NCBI RefSeq assembly: GCF_030409215.1
Contig: NZ_JAUFPL010000034.1
Location: 251,724-315,723, forward strand
Reading direction: 5' to 3'
Source of the DNA: Halomonas ramblicola
GTDB lineage: Bacteria > Pseudomonadota > Gammaproteobacteria > Pseudomonadales > Halomonadaceae
Length of the DNA stretch: 64,000 nt
Below are positions 27,248 through 36,418 of the stretch, piece after piece (position 1 is the stretch's first letter; each line of letters starts with the position of its first letter). The notes beneath the pieces were generated by a model, which worked only from the letters and a program-made list of their open reading frames with translations, had not been told where the DNA came from and ran no database searches. The translations under genes were made by a program, and so were the position numbers.

Positions 27248-29170
27248 CTACTGCGACTTGCGTACCCGCAGGTACCACTCGGAAAGCAGGCGCACCTGCT
27301 TCTCGGTGTAGCCGCGATCGACCATGCGCGCCACGAAGTCCTCGTGCTTCTTCTTGTCCGCCTGGGACGCCTTGGCGTTGAAGGAGATCACCGGCAACAG
27401 CTCCTCTGTGTTGGCGAACATCTTGTGCTCGATCACCCCCCTGAGCTTCTCGTAGGACTGCCAGCTGGGGTTCATGCCGTTGTTCTGGGCACGGGCCCGC
27501 AGCACGAAGTTGACCACCTCGTGGCGGAAGTCCTTGGGGTTGGAGATGCCGGCCGGCTTCTCGATCTTCTCCAGCTCCTCGTTGAGGGCCTGGCGATCCA
27601 GGAACTCGCCGGTCTCGGGATCGCGGTATTCCTGGTCCTGGATCCAGAAGTCGGCGTAGGTGACGTAGCGGTCGAAGATGTTCTGACCGTACTCGGAGTA
27701 GGACTCCAGGTAGGCGGTCTGGATCTCCTTGCCGATGAAGTCCACGTAGCGCGGCGCCAGGAACTCCTTGATGAAGCGCAGGTAGCGCTCGAAGGTCTCG
27801 CGGGGCAGCTGCTCCTGCTCGAGGCGTTGTTCGAGGACGTAGAGCAGGTGCACCGGGTTCGCGGCGATCTCGTGATTGTCGAAGTTGAACACCTTGGAGA
27901 GGATCTTGAAGGAGAAACGCGTGGAGAGCCCGTCCATGCCCTCGTCGACCCCGGCGGCGTCACGGTACTCCTGGATCGACTTGGCCTTGGGATCGGTGTC
28001 CTTGAGGTTCTCGCCGTCGTAGACCCGCATCTTGGAGTAGATGCTCGAGTTCTCCGGTTCCTTGAGCCGCGAGAGCACCGCGAACTGTGCCAGCATGCGC
28101 AGGGTATCCGGCGCGCAGGGCGCCTCGTTGAGCGTGGAATGCTCGAGCAGCTTCTTGTAGATGTTGATCTCTTCGGTCACCCGCAGGCAGTAGGGCACCT
28201 TGACGATGTAGACCCGGTCGAGGAAGGCCTCGTTGTTGCGGTTGTTGCGGAAGGTCTGCCACTCGCTCTCGTTGGAGTGGGCGAGGATGATGCCGTCGAA
28301 GGGAATGGCGCCCATGCCCTCGGTGGGGTTGTAGTTGCCCTCCTGGGTGGCGGTGAGCAGCGGATGCAGCACCTTGATCGGCGCCTTGAACATCTCGATG
28401 AACTCCATCAGGCCCTGGTTGGCCTTGCACAGGCCGCCGGAGAAGCTGTAGGCGTCCGGGTCGTCCTGGGCATAGAGTTCGAGCTGGCGGATGTCCACCT
28501 TGCCCACCAGCGAGGAGATGTCCTGGTTGTTCTCGTCTCCGGGCTCGGTCTTGGAGATGGCGACCTGGTTGAGCCGCGACGGATAGAGCCGCACCACCTC
28601 GAACTGGGAGATGTCACCGCCGTACTCCTGCAGCCGCTTGGCCGCCCAGGGCGACATCACGCTCTTCAGGCAACGCCGGGGGATGCCGTACTCCTTCTCG
28701 AGCAACTCGCCGTCCTCCTCCGGCGAGAACAGCCCCAGCGGCGACTCGAAGACCGGCGAGCCCTTGATGGCATAGAAGGGCACCTTCTCCATCAGCAGCT
28801 TGAGACGCTCGGCGAGCGATGACTTGCCGCCCCCCACCGGGCCCAGCAGGTAGAGGATCTGCTTGCGCTCCTCCAGCCCCTGGGCGGCATGACGGAAGTA
28901 GGCGACGATCTGCTCGATCGCCTCCTCCATGCCGTAGAACTCGGAGAACGCCGGATAGCGGCGGATCACCTTGTTGGAGAAGATGCGCGATAGCCTGGAA
29001 TCCTTGGCCGTGTCGATGACCTCCGGTTCGCCGATCGCCTGGAGCATCCTCTCGGCAGCCGAGGCATAGGCCATGGGCTCCCTCCGACAGAGCTCCAGGT
29101 ACTCCTGCAGGCTCAACTCCTCCTGCTGGACGCTAGCGAAGCGGTTCTGCACATGATCGAAGATGCTCAT
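27248..29170 (-). CDS. prkA: PrkA family serine protein kinase (YeaG)
   Basis: A 640-residue protein with an AAA-like N-terminal domain and a C-terminal kinase-like PrkA domain. The Walker A motif is GPVGGGKSS (110-118). Other family blocks are MEEAIEQIVAYFRHAAQG (81-98), EGNYNPTEGMGAIPFDG and the lid region SNESEWQTFRNNRNNEAF. The role known for the family is stress and nutrient-starvation response (E. coli YeaG), with reported kinase and AAA+ protease-like activity. It heads the prkA-yeaH-spoVR operon. The start has GGAGGCATCG upstream. In the 246-bp region before it I see only weak promoter-like elements, including a partial sigma-54-type TGGC-N7-TTG pattern that I do not trust. Confidence 0.96.
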   Translation of the reverse strand: MSIFDHVQNRFASVQQEELSLQEYLELCRREPMAYASAAERMLQAIGEPEVIDTAKDSRLSRIFSNKVIRRYPAFSEFYGMEEAIEQIVAYFRHAAQGLEERKQILYLLGPVGGGKSSLAERLKLLMEKVPFYAIKGSPVFESPLGLFSPEEDGELLEKEYGIPRRCLKSVMSPWAAKRLQEYGGDISQFEVVRLYPSRLNQVAISKTEPGDENNQDISSLVGKVDIRQLELYAQDDPDAYSFSGGLCKANQGLMEFIEMFKAPIKVLHPLLTATQEGNYNPTEGMGAIPFDGIILAHSNESEWQTFRNNRNNEAFLDRVYIVKVPYCLRVTEEINIYKKLLEHSTLNEAPCAPDTLRMLAQFAVLSRLKEPENSSIYSKMRVYDGENLKDTDPKAKSIQEYRDAAGVDEGMDGLSTRFSFKILSKVFNFDNHEIAANPVHLLYVLEQRLEQEQLPRETFERYLRFIKEFLAPRYVDFIGKEIQTAYLESYSEYGQNIFDRYVTYADFWIQDQEYRDPETGEFLDRQALNEELEKIEKPAGISNPKDFRHEVVNFVLRARAQNNGMNPSWQSYEKLRGVIEHKMFANTEELLPVISFNAKASQADKKKHEDFVARMVDRGYTEKQVRLLSEWYLRVRKSQ

Positions 29171-29416
29171 CGATGCCTCCTTTAGCCCGATGGCTCGGCG
29201 CCGGCTCGACGGGGGCGCACGAGGACTGGGTCACCCTCAGCGTAGACACGCGGAAACGAAGCAACCGGATAGGCAATCAACGCTGGGACTTTAACCCTAA
29301 GAGCATGATGCCTCCCGAGGGTTCGTTGGCAATTGTGCAGTTTTGTTCAACGCTGCCGCCAGGTCGGGGAGCGAACCTCGAGAACGGGGAAGCCGGCGGC
29401 CGCCCCCGCGCCTGGA

Positions 29417-31429
29417 CTAGAGCCGTGCCGCCAGGCGGGTGCCCTGGTCGATGGCGCGCTTGGCGTCCAGCTCGGCGGGCTCGAGGGCCCCGCCGATCAG
29501 GTGCACCGCGACGCCCGCCGCCTGCAGCGGCGCGAACAGCTCGCGCACCGGCTCCTGGCCGGCGCAGACTACCACGGTATCGACCTCGAGACAGCGCGCC
29601 TCACCGTCGATGCGGATATGCAGGCCGTCGTCGTCGATACGCAGATACTCACAGCCGGCCAGGGCCTCGACGCCACGATGCCTCAGCGACGCTCGATGCA
29701 CCCAGCCGGTGGTCTTGCCCAGTCCCTTGCCGGGCTTGGAGGCCTTCCGCTGCAGCAGGTACACCCGGCGCGGGGTCTCCGGGCGGCGCGGAGCCGTGAG
29801 CCCGCCCGGCGATGCCACCGCCAGGTCCACGCCCCACTCGTCGCACCAGGCCCGGCGGTCCAGGGCGGGATGCCCGGCATGGGTCAGCAGCTCCGCCACG
29901 TCGAAGCCGATGCCGCCGGCGCCGATGATCGCCACCCGGCGACCGACCCGTTCGGGATGGACGATGGCGGTGGGATAGCTCATCACCCGGGGATGGTCGA
30001 TGCCGGGCAGGTCGAGGCGCCGCGGCCGCACCCCGCTGGCCAGCACCACCGCATCGAAGTCGCGCAGCGCATGGGGATCGGCGTCGCAACCGAGCCGCAC
30101 CGCCACCCGGTGCTTGTCGAGCATCACCCGGAAGTAGCGCAGGGTCTCGTCGAACTCCTCCTTGCCGGGAATGCGGCGCGCATAGCGGAACTGCCCGCCC
30201 AGCTCGAGGTCGCGCTCGAAGAGCGTCACCCGATGGCCCCGCCGTGCCGCGGTGAGCGCACACGCCAGGCCCGCCGGGCCGCCCCCCACCACGGCGATCG
30301 CCTTCGACGCCTCCGCGGGCTCGATGAGCAGTTCCGTCTCGTGACCGGCGCGGGGATTGACCAGGCAGGAGGCCGGCTTGCCCTCGAAGGTGTGATCCAG
30401 GCAGGCCTGGTTGCAGGCGATGCAGGTATTGATCTCCTCGCTGCGCCCTTCCCGCGCCTTGCTCACCCAGGCCGGGTCGGCCAGGAAGGGGCGCGCCATG
30501 GAGACCATGTCGGCATGCCCCTCGGCCAGCACCCTCTCCGCCACCTCCGGCATGTTGATGCGATTGGCGGCGATCAGCGGGACCGACACCTCGCCACGCA
30601 GGCGACGGGTCACCTCGGTGAAGGCGGCCCGCGGCACGCTGGTGACGATGGTGGGGACCCGCGCCTCGTGCCAGCCGATGCCGGTATTGAGCGCATCGGC
30701 GCCGGCGGCCTCGATGGCGCGCCCCAGGGCCACGACCTCATCGAGGGTGCTGCCCTCTTCCACCAGGTCGATCATCGACAGCCGGAAGATGATCAGGAAG
30801 TCCTCGCCCAGCGCCGCGCGGATGCGCCGTACGATCTCCACCGGGAAGCGCAGGCGATTCTCGAAGGGCCCACCCCAGGCGTCGTCGCGTCGATTGGTGC
30901 GCCGGCAGATGAACTGGTTGATGAGATAGCCCTCGGAGCCCATCACCTCCACGCCGTCGTAGCCGGCCTCACGCGCCAGGCTCGCGCAGCGCACGTAGTC
31001 CTCGATCTGCCGCTCCACCTCCTCGGCGGCGAGCTCGCGCGGCGTGAAGGGATTGATCGGTGCCCGGAGCGCCGAGGGCGCCACCAGGTCGGGGGTGTAG
31101 GCGTAGCGTCCGGCGTGGAGGATCTGCAGGCATAGGTGCCCCCCTGCGTCGTGCACCGCCTCCACTACCCGGCGATGGTCGGGCAACTGGTCGGCCCGCT
31201 CCAGGGTCGTCGCCCCCTGGAAGACGGCCCCTTCGGGGTTGGGGGCGATGCCGCCGGTGACGATCAGTCCCACGCCCTCTCGGACCCGCTCGGCATAGAA
31301 GGCCGCCAGGCGCGCGAAGCCCCCCGGAGCCTCCTCCAGGTTGGTGTGCATGGAGCCCATCAGCACCCGGTTGGGCAGGCTGAGGCGGCCAAGCTCGAGG
31401 GGACGGAAGAGGTGGGGATAGGCGGTCAC
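29417..31429 (-). CDS. fadH: NADPH-dependent 2,4-dienoyl-CoA reductase
   Basis: A 670-residue iron-sulfur flavoprotein. The N-terminal TIM barrel binds FMN (about 1-330) and has Tyr168 and His254 at the catalytic positions. Four cysteines for a [4Fe-4S] cluster are Cys336, Cys339, Cys343 and Cys355 in CIACNQACLDHTF and the following block. The C-terminal FAD/NADPH part starts with AVVGGGPAGLAC (about 379-390). It reduces 2,4-dienoyl-CoA so that polyunsaturated fatty acids with even-numbered double bonds can enter beta-oxidation. The start is GTG (31429) behind GAGGAG. Upstream lies a TetR-like inverted repeat (31459-31484). No other beta-oxidation gene is adjacent. Confidence 0.96.
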   Translation of the reverse strand: MTAYPHLFRPLELGRLSLPNRVLMGSMHTNLEEAPGGFARLAAFYAERVREGVGLIVTGGIAPNPEGAVFQGATTLERADQLPDHRRVVEAVHDAGGHLCLQILHAGRYAYTPDLVAPSALRAPINPFTPRELAAEEVERQIEDYVRCASLAREAGYDGVEVMGSEGYLINQFICRRTNRRDDAWGGPFENRLRFPVEIVRRIRAALGEDFLIIFRLSMIDLVEEGSTLDEVVALGRAIEAAGADALNTGIGWHEARVPTIVTSVPRAAFTEVTRRLRGEVSVPLIAANRINMPEVAERVLAEGHADMVSMARPFLADPAWVSKAREGRSEEINTCIACNQACLDHTFEGKPASCLVNPRAGHETELLIEPAEASKAIAVVGGGPAGLACALTAARRGHRVTLFERDLELGGQFRYARRIPGKEEFDETLRYFRVMLDKHRVAVRLGCDADPHALRDFDAVVLASGVRPRRLDLPGIDHPRVMSYPTAIVHPERVGRRVAIIGAGGIGFDVAELLTHAGHPALDRRAWCDEWGVDLAVASPGGLTAPRRPETPRRVYLLQRKASKPGKGLGKTTGWVHRASLRHRGVEALAGCEYLRIDDDGLHIRIDGEARCLEVDTVVVCAGQEPVRELFAPLQAAGVAVHLIGGALEPAELDAKRAIDQGTRLAARL

Positions 31430-31458
31430 GGCGGCTCCTCGCTTTCGCTTAGACAGGA

Positions 31459-31484
31459 TTCAAACAACTGTATGGTAGTTTGAA
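31459..31484. promoter_or_regulatory. Candidate operator upstream of fadH
   Basis: TTCAAAC (31459-31465) and GTTTGAA (31478-31484) are perfect 7-bp inverted arms spaced by 12 bases, starting 30 bases before the fadH start codon. The half-sites CAAAC/GTTTG resemble those of TetR-type fatty acid regulators such as PsrA, although the spacing is longer than in the PsrA consensus I remember. Binding protein unknown. Confidence 0.5.
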
Positions 31485-31520
31485 CCGGCCTGCCAGCCCG
31501 GCGAGAACCATTAAAGCAGA

Positions 31521-31548
31521 AAGCCCCGAGCCGGGGGGCTCGGGGCTT
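31521..31548 (-). terminator. Terminator of the Asp/Val tRNA array
   Basis: AAGCCCCGAGCC and GGCTCGGGGCTT form a 12-bp stem with a GGGG loop, 22 bases past the last tRNA in the leftward direction, followed on that strand by TCTGCTTTAAT. It could also act on rightward transcripts. Confidence 0.75.
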
Positions 31549-31569
31549 TCGGAAATTCCGTCGCGACGA

Positions 31570-31646
31570 TGGCGGACCGGACGGGACTCGAACCCGCGAC
31601 CTCCGGCGTGACAGGCCGGCATTCTAACCGACTGAACTACCGGTCC
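31570..31646 (-). tRNA. tRNA-Asp (anticodon GTC), copy 1
   Basis: 77 bases with encoded CCA. The acceptor is GGACCGG/CCGGTCC, the D-arm is GTTCAGTCGGTTAG, the anticodon loop CTGTCAC reads GTC, and the T-arm is GCGGGTTCGAGTCCCGT. It is last in transcription order. Confidence 0.98.
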
Positions 31647-31649
31647 GCG

Positions 31650-31726
31650 TGGTGGGTGATACCGGACTCGAACCAGTGACCCCCAGCATGTGAGGCTGGT
31701 GCTCTAACCAACTGAGCTAATCACCC
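31650..31726 (-). tRNA. tRNA-Val (anticodon CAC)
   Basis: 77 bases with encoded CCA. The acceptor is GGGTGAT/ATCACCC, the D-arm is GCTCAGTTGGTTAGAGC, the anticodon stem-loop is CCAGC-CTCACAT-GCTGG, giving CAC for GUG codons, and the T-arm contains one G-U pair. Only three bases separate it from tRNA-Asp copy 1. A dedicated CAC valine tRNA fits the high use of GTG in this GC-rich genome. Confidence 0.97.
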
Positions 31727-31758
31727 ACGTAATCGCTTATCGCAATGTCAGGCCAGCG

Positions 31759-31835
31759 TGGCGGACCGGACGGGACTCGAACCCGCGACCTCCGGCGTGA
31801 CAGGCCGGCATTCTAACCAACTGAACTACCGGTCC
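31759..31835 (-). tRNA. tRNA-Asp (anticodon GTC), copy 2
   Basis: 77 bases with encoded CCA. It matches copies 1 and 3 except for one base in the D-loop (GTTCAGTTGG in place of GTTCAGTCGG). Confidence 0.98.
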
Positions 31836-31865
31836 GCAACTGACTGTTGCCTGGCGGGAACACGA

Positions 31866-31942
31866 TGGCGGACCGGACGGGACTCGAACCCGCGACCTCC
31901 GGCGTGACAGGCCGGCATTCTAACCGACTGAACTACCGGTCC
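31866..31942 (-). tRNA. tRNA-Asp (anticodon GTC), copy 3
   Basis: 77 bases with encoded CCA, same sequence as copy 1. It follows tRNA-Val(TAC) in transcription order with a 38-bp spacer. Confidence 0.98.
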
Positions 31943-31980
31943 GCTGCGTGCTTCCTGCGTGATCGGGACTGCCGAGGCAG

Positions 31981-32056
31981 TGGTGGGTGGTACAGGGATC
32001 GAACCTGTGACCCCCAGCTTGTAAGGCTGGTGCTCTCCCAGCTGAGCTAACCACCC
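31981..32056 (-). tRNA. tRNA-Val (anticodon TAC)
   Basis: 76 bases with encoded CCA. The acceptor is GGGTGGT/ACCACCC, the D-arm is GCTCAGCTGGGAGAGC, the anticodon loop CTTACAA reads TAC, and the T-arm is ACAGGTTCGATCCCTGT. It is the first gene of the array, just behind a strong promoter. Confidence 0.98.
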
Positions 32057-32074
32057 CCGGTCACGTGGCGCTGC

Positions 32075-32102
32075 ATTCTACAGGGGCACCGCCCAATGTC
32101 AA
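32075..32102 (-). promoter_or_regulatory. Strong promoter of the Asp/Val tRNA array
   Basis: On the minus strand a perfect TTGACA -35 and a TAGAAT -10 are spaced by 16 bases. The first tRNA begins 18 bases after the -10. The discriminator GCAGCGCC is GC-rich, as in growth-rate-controlled stable RNA promoters. Confidence 0.85.
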
Positions 32103-32129
32103 CGCTTTTTCGCGCCCGGCGAGAGCGCC

Positions 32130-32891
32130 TCATTCGCTAGCGGATTCATCCACTTGGCCGCGCCACTCGCCCCCTCGATGCGCGGCCAGGAAGCCGGCGA
32201 TGACGGCCGCCCCCTCGGCGATCAACGCCGCCTGGTCGCGCCCGGAGGCGCGCCGCGGCTGCCAGTCATGATCGCCGTCCTCCAGCCAGTGCAAACGCGT
32301 GGAGACCGGCAGGGCGTAGCCCACCACCTCCTCGCGGCTGCCGAAGGGATCTCGGCTGCCCTGCACCACCAGGGTGGGGCAGGCGAGCGCCGGCCAGTGG
32401 TCCAGGCGCAAGCGCTCCGGCCGGCGCGGCGGATGAAAGGGGTAGCCGCACAGCACCAGCCCCGGGGCTCCATCGCGGGCCGCCAGCAGGCTCGCCGTCC
32501 GCCCGCCGAGGGACTTGCCGCCCAGCCACAACGGCGGCAGCGCCGGGTGTGACAGAAGGTCGCACCAGGTGGCCAGCTCCTCCACCAGGCGGTCGATGCG
32601 GGGCGGGGGTCGGCGACGCCCCTCGCGGCGCATGCACTGCAGGTAGCCGAACTCGATGGCCAGGGTCTGCACACCGCCGTCGGCCAGCTCCCGTCGCAGG
32701 CGTTGCAGGAAGGTGGAATCCTGGCCGGCGCCCGCCCCGTGGGCGATCAGCAGCCGACCATGCCGCGCCTCCCCCAGCACCTCCAGCGGCCCCTGAGGGA
32801 GGCACCAGCGGCCCTGGAGCCCCTCCAGCAAGCGGCCTCGACAGGCCTCGATGGAGAGCGCCGCCCGGGTATCGCAAGCATTGTTCGACAC
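32130..32891 (-). CDS. Alpha/beta-hydrolase family protein (TEX30/KANL3-like)
   Basis: A 253-residue soluble protein. The nucleophile elbow is GGKSLGGR with Ser127. The acid is probably Asp181 in VVQGSRDPFGS and the histidine His208 in LEDGDHDW. An oxyanion-side block HGAGAGQDS is at 51-59. The pattern matches small dienelactone-hydrolase-like proteins of the TEX30/KANL3 group; the substrate is unknown. The start is GTG (32891), supported by AAGGAG eight bases upstream. The next ATG-like codon would remove the first strand. It is transcribed away from ccoN and ends just before the tRNA array promoter. Confidence 0.82.
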   Translation of the reverse strand: MSNNACDTRAALSIEACRGRLLEGLQGRWCLPQGPLEVLGEARHGRLLIAHGAGAGQDSTFLQRLRRELADGGVQTLAIEFGYLQCMRREGRRRPPPRIDRLVEELATWCDLLSHPALPPLWLGGKSLGGRTASLLAARDGAPGLVLCGYPFHPPRRPERLRLDHWPALACPTLVVQGSRDPFGSREEVVGYALPVSTRLHWLEDGDHDWQPRRASGRDQAALIAEGAAVIAGFLAAHRGGEWRGQVDESASE

Positions 32892-33056
32892 GCCTTCGTC
32901 TCCTTGGTTCTAGTGCTCAGGGCATCTCATGTGTTCAGGATCATGCCCGGCTGCGATAGAATCCCGCCGATTTGACTCGCATCATCCAGAGGGAGGCGGC
33001 GTCCGTGGCATGCTGACGCAGCTTCATCCCGCTACCGCGTTCGATGGGAACCCGAC

Positions 33057-34481
33057 ATGAGCACAGCACTTGAACACCCGACCTACAATTACAAGGTAGT
33101 TCGGCAGTTCGCGATCATGACCGTGGTCTGGGGCATCGTGGGCATGACACTCGGTGTCATCCTCGCCGCCCAGCTGGTCTGGCCGGAACTGAACCTCGGA
33201 CTGCCCTGGACCAGCTTCGGCCGCCTGCGTCCGCTGCACACCAACGCCGTGATCTTCGCCTTCGGCGGCTCGGCGCTGTTCGCCACCTCCTACTACGTGG
33301 TGCAGCGCACCTGCCAGGTGCGGCTGTTCTCCGACAGGCTGGCCGCCTTCACCTTCTGGGGCTGGCAGGCGGTGATCCTCTCGGCGGTGATCTCGCTGCC
33401 GCTGGGCTACACCACCACCAAGGAGTACGCCGAGCTGGAGTGGCCCATCAACATCCTGCTGGCCGCGGTGTGGATCGGCTATGCCATCGTCTTCCTGGGG
33501 ACCATCAAGCTGCGCAGGACCTCCCACATCTACGTGGCCAACTGGTTCTACGCCGCCTTCATCCTGACCATCGGCGTGCTGCATATCGTCAACAATGCCG
33601 CCATCCCGGTCACCTCGATGTACTCCATCTCCATCTACTCCGGCGCCATCGACGCCATGGTGCAGTGGTGGTATGGCCACAACGCGGTGGGCTTCTTCCT
33701 GACCGCCGGCTTCCTGGGGATGATGTACTACTTCGTGCCCAAGCAGGCCGAGCGCCCGGTCTACTCCTACCGCCTATCCATCGTCCACTTCTGGGCACTG
33801 ATCATGGTCTACATGTGGGCCGGTCCGCACCACCTGCACTACACTGCCCTGCCCAACTGGGCCCAGTCGCTGGGCATGGTGATGTCGATCATCCTGCTGG
33901 CTCCCTCCTGGGGCGGCATGATCAACGGCATGATGACCCTCTCCGGGGCCTGGCACAAACTGCGCACCGACCCGACCCTGCGCTTCCTGGTGGTGGCCCT
34001 GTCGTTCTACGGCATGTCCACCTTCGAGGGCCCGATGATGGCGGTGAAGACCGTTAACGCCCTCTCCCACTACACCGACTGGACCATCGGCCACGTCCAT
34101 GCCGGTGCCCTGGGCTGGGTGGCGATGATCTCCATCGGTTCCCTGTACCACCTGATCCCGCGCCTGTTCGGCCGCACCGAGATGCACTCCGTGGGCCTGA
34201 TCGCCGTGCACTTCTGGCTGGCCACCATCGGCACCGTGCTGTACATCGCCGCCATGTGGGTCAACGGCATCCTGCAGGGCCTGATGTGGCGTGCCATCAA
34301 TCCCGACGGCACCCTGATGTACACCTTCGTCGAGGCCGTCGAGGCCAGCGGCCCGGGCTACATCGTGCGCCTGATCGGCGGCCTGTGCTGGGTGACCGGC
34401 ATGCTGATCATGGCCTTCAACGTCTACATGACCGTCAAGCGCGGTGAAGGCGCTCGACAGCCGCTTCCGCAGACTGCCTGA
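33057..34481 (+). CDS. ccoN: Cytochrome c oxidase cbb3-type subunit I
   Basis: A 474-residue, twelve-helix membrane protein, the catalytic subunit of the high-affinity cbb3 oxidase that reduces O2 to water and pumps protons. Haem and CuB ligands are in the expected places: His61 ([10 protein letters not shown]), His207 (YGHNAVGFF), His257 and His258 (AGPHHLHY), His345 and His347 ([11 protein letters not shown]). Length equals the Pseudomonas enzyme. The operon continues with ccoO, Q and P. A TAGAAT -10-like hexamer lies at 32957-32962; no good Anr box was found at the expected -41 position. The start ATG has GGGAAC upstream. Confidence 0.98.
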   Translation: MSTALEHPTYNYKVVRQFAIMTVVWGIVGMTLGVILAAQLVWPELNLGLPWTSFGRLRPLHTNAVIFAFGGSALFATSYYVVQRTCQVRLFSDRLAAFTFWGWQAVILSAVISLPLGYTTTKEYAELEWPINILLAAVWIGYAIVFLGTIKLRRTSHIYVANWFYAAFILTIGVLHIVNNAAIPVTSMYSISIYSGAIDAMVQWWYGHNAVGFFLTAGFLGMMYYFVPKQAERPVYSYRLSIVHFWALIMVYMWAGPHHLHYTALPNWAQSLGMVMSIILLAPSWGGMINGMMTLSGAWHKLRTDPTLRFLVVALSFYGMSTFEGPMMAVKTVNALSHYTDWTIGHVHAGALGWVAMISIGSLYHLIPRLFGRTEMHSVGLIAVHFWLATIGTVLYIAAMWVNGILQGLMWRAINPDGTLMYTFVEAVEASGPGYIVRLIGGLCWVTGMLIMAFNVYMTVKRGEGARQPLPQTA

Positions 34482-34503
34482 GCCAACGGGGAAACCACCA
34501 CCA

Positions 34504-35112
34504 ATGAGACACGAGATCGTCGAAAAGAACGTCGGCCTGCTGGCCGTGCTGATCCTGGTCGTGATCAGCTTCGCCGGGCTCGCGGAGATCGTGCCGCTGT
34601 TCTTCCAGAAGCAGACCACCGAACCCGTGGAGGGGCTCGAGCCCCTTTCCGCCCTGGAGCTGGAGGGGCGCGACATCTATCGTCGCGAGGGCTGTGTGGG
34701 CTGTCACTCGCAGATGATTCGCCCGTTCCGCGCCGAGACCGAGCGCTATGGCCACTACAGCGTGGCCGGCGAGTCGGTCTACGATCACAACTTCCTGTGG
34801 GGCTCCAAGCGCACCGGCCCGGACCTGGCCCGGGTGGGCGGCCGCTACAGCGACGACTGGCACCGCGCCCACATGTACAACCCGCGTGACGTGGTCCCGG
34901 AATCGGTGATGCCCGCCTATCCCTGGCTGTTCGAGCGCACCCTCGACGGCCAGCACACCGCCGACAAGATGCGCGCCCTGCGCGAACTCGGCGTGCCCTA
35001 CAGCGACGAGCAGATCGAGGGCGCCCGCTCGGAAGTCCGCGGCGAGCAGGAGATCACCGCCCTGATCGCCTATCTCCAGCAACTGGGCACCGTGCTCGAG
35101 GGCACGCGCTGA
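34504..35112 (+). CDS. ccoO: Cytochrome c oxidase cbb3-type subunit II
   Basis: A 202-residue membrane-anchored c-type cytochrome. One N-terminal helix (about 11-30) is followed by a periplasmic domain with the haem-binding motif Cys64-x-x-Cys67-His68 in [15 protein letters not shown] and a Met ligand in [10 protein letters not shown]. It passes electrons from CcoP to CcoN. The start at 34504 (MRHEIVEKN) is chosen over upstream codons that overlap ccoN. It follows ccoN by 22 bases and is two bases from ccoQ. Confidence 0.98.
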   Translation: MRHEIVEKNVGLLAVLILVVISFAGLAEIVPLFFQKQTTEPVEGLEPLSALELEGRDIYRREGCVGCHSQMIRPFRAETERYGHYSVAGESVYDHNFLWGSKRTGPDLARVGGRYSDDWHRAHMYNPRDVVPESVMPAYPWLFERTLDGQHTADKMRALRELGVPYSDEQIEGARSEVRGEQEITALIAYLQQLGTVLEGTR

Positions 35113-35114
35113 TC

Positions 35115-35363
35115 ATGGATAGCGGCACTCTTAGCGGCATCCTGACCGGGATCCTGATCATCGCCTTCCTCGGCATCACCGCCTGGGCCTACTCCAAGCG
35201 GCGCAAGAAGGACTTCGACGAGGCAGCCAACCTGCCCTTCGCCGACGATGACGACACGCCCGACCGTGACGGGCACCAGGATCCGACGGCCCAGGCCGGA
35301 TCGGACAAGGACGCTTCTCGACAAGTCGATTCCCGAGACAACGAGGGAGACAGGAACACATGA
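35115..35363 (+). CDS. ccoQ: Cytochrome c oxidase cbb3-type subunit IV
   Basis: An 82-residue protein with one helix (about 6-27: LSGILTGILIIAFLGITAWAYS) and a long, acidic, low-complexity cytoplasmic tail (35-82, many Asp residues). CcoQ stabilises the cbb3 complex in other bacteria. The tail is longer and more acidic than in Pseudomonas, as is usual for halophile proteins. It sits between ccoO and ccoP and overlaps ccoP by four bases. Confidence 0.92.
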   Translation: MDSGTLSGILTGILIIAFLGITAWAYSKRRKKDFDEAANLPFADDDDTPDRDGHQDPTAQAGSDKDASRQVDSRDNEGDRNT

Positions 35364-36289
35364 ATAATCTCTGGGGTGACTCCCTTTCCGGGTTCTGGAG
35401 CGCCTGGATCATCGTCATCACGCTGGGCTCCATCGGCCTTGCCTTCTGGCTGCTCTACGCCAACCGCAAGACCGACAAGACTCCCGACACCCACGGCAAC
35501 GTGGACACCACCGGCCACGCCGCCGACGGCATCGAGGAGTACGACAACCCGTTGCCCAGCTGGTGGTTCAAGCTCTACGTGGGCACCGTGATCTTCGCCC
35601 TGGCCTACCTGGTGCTCTATCCGGGGCTGGGCAACTTCCAGGGCCTGCTGGGCTGGAGCCAGGAAAGCCAGTGGGAGGAGGAAGTGGCCGCGGCCGAGGA
35701 GCGCTTCACGCCGATCTTCGCCCAGTACCAGGAAGAGCCCATTCCCGAACTGGCCAAAGACGAGGAGGCCATGCAGGTCGCCGAGCGCATCTTCCTCAAC
35801 AACTGCGCGGTGTGCCACGGCTCCAACGCCGAGGGCGGCTACGGCTTCCCCGACCTGACCGACGACGCCTGGCTGTACGGCGGCGAGCCCGACAACATCG
35901 TCACCACCATCAATCAGGGGCGCAACGGCCTGATGCCCTCCTGGCAGCAACTCGGCGAGGAGAACATCGAGAACCTGACCCAGCACGTGCTGGCGCTCTC
36001 CGGCAACGAGCACGACGCCGAGCGTGCCGAGCGCGGCGCGGCCACCTTCGCCTCGGTGTGCGCCGCCTGCCACCAGCCCGACGGCACCGGCAACCAGGCG
36101 CTGGGCGCCCCCGACCTGACCGATGACGCCTGGCTCTACCAGGCCCCGGGCCAGAGCCTGGCCGACTCGATCCGCCAGACCCTGCGCAACGGCCGCAACG
36201 GCCATATGCCGGCCCAGGCCGCCTACATCGGCGAGGAGCGCGTCCACCTGGTCGCCGCCTACGTCTACAGCCTCAGCCAGGAAGACTGA
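35360..36289 (+). CDS. ccoP: Cytochrome c oxidase cbb3-type subunit III (di-haem)
   Basis: A 309-residue protein with two N-terminal helices (about 12-34 and 69-90) and two c-type haem domains: Cys149-x-x-Cys152-His153 in NNCAVCHGSN and Cys234-x-x-Cys237-His238 in SVCAACHQPDG. It is the electron entry subunit of the oxidase. The Met ligands are in NGLMPSWQQ and NGHMPAQAAYI. It ends the structural gene group; a hairpin (36313-36335) follows before ccoG. Confidence 0.98.
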   Translation: MNNLWGDSLSGFWSAWIIVITLGSIGLAFWLLYANRKTDKTPDTHGNVDTTGHAADGIEEYDNPLPSWWFKLYVGTVIFALAYLVLYPGLGNFQGLLGWSQESQWEEEVAAAEERFTPIFAQYQEEPIPELAKDEEAMQVAERIFLNNCAVCHGSNAEGGYGFPDLTDDAWLYGGEPDNIVTTINQGRNGLMPSWQQLGEENIENLTQHVLALSGNEHDAERAERGAATFASVCAACHQPDGTGNQALGAPDLTDDAWLYQAPGQSLADSIRQTLRNGRNGHMPAQAAYIGEERVHLVAAYVYSLSQED

Positions 36290-36312
36290 CGGCCGAAGCC
36301 GCGGGACGACGA

Positions 36313-36335
36313 GGGTGCGGCCGCCGGTCGCACCC
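36313..36335 (+). terminator. Hairpin between ccoP and ccoG
   Basis: GGGTGCG and CGCACCC form a 7-bp stem with a nine-base loop, followed by TTCCTCG. The flanking CGACGAG/CTCGTGG can extend pairing. There is no T run, so attenuation between ccoNOQP and ccoGHIS is possible rather than full termination. Confidence 0.45.
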
Positions 36336-36418
36336 TTCCTCGTGGGGTCGCCGCCTCGCTACAATGGGGCCCAACCAAGGGCCCGCAGAGGCCGCTCCTT
36401 CCTGCCGTGAGCCACGCC

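Noticed and set aside
29171-29416. A sigma-54 promoter for prkA
   Set aside because: The TGGC-N7-TTG pattern matches only part of the -24/-12 consensus, and no enhancer site is visible.
31570-31942. Regularly spaced near-identical repeats as a CRISPR array
   Set aside because: The repeats are tRNA-Asp genes with correct cloverleaf and CCA ends; the spacers are irregular and one holds a tRNA-Val gene.
32972-32985. TTGACTCGCATCAT as an Anr box for ccoN
   Set aside because: It matches the TTGAT-N4-ATCAA form with two mismatches but lies downstream of the TAGAAT -10, where activation is unlikely.
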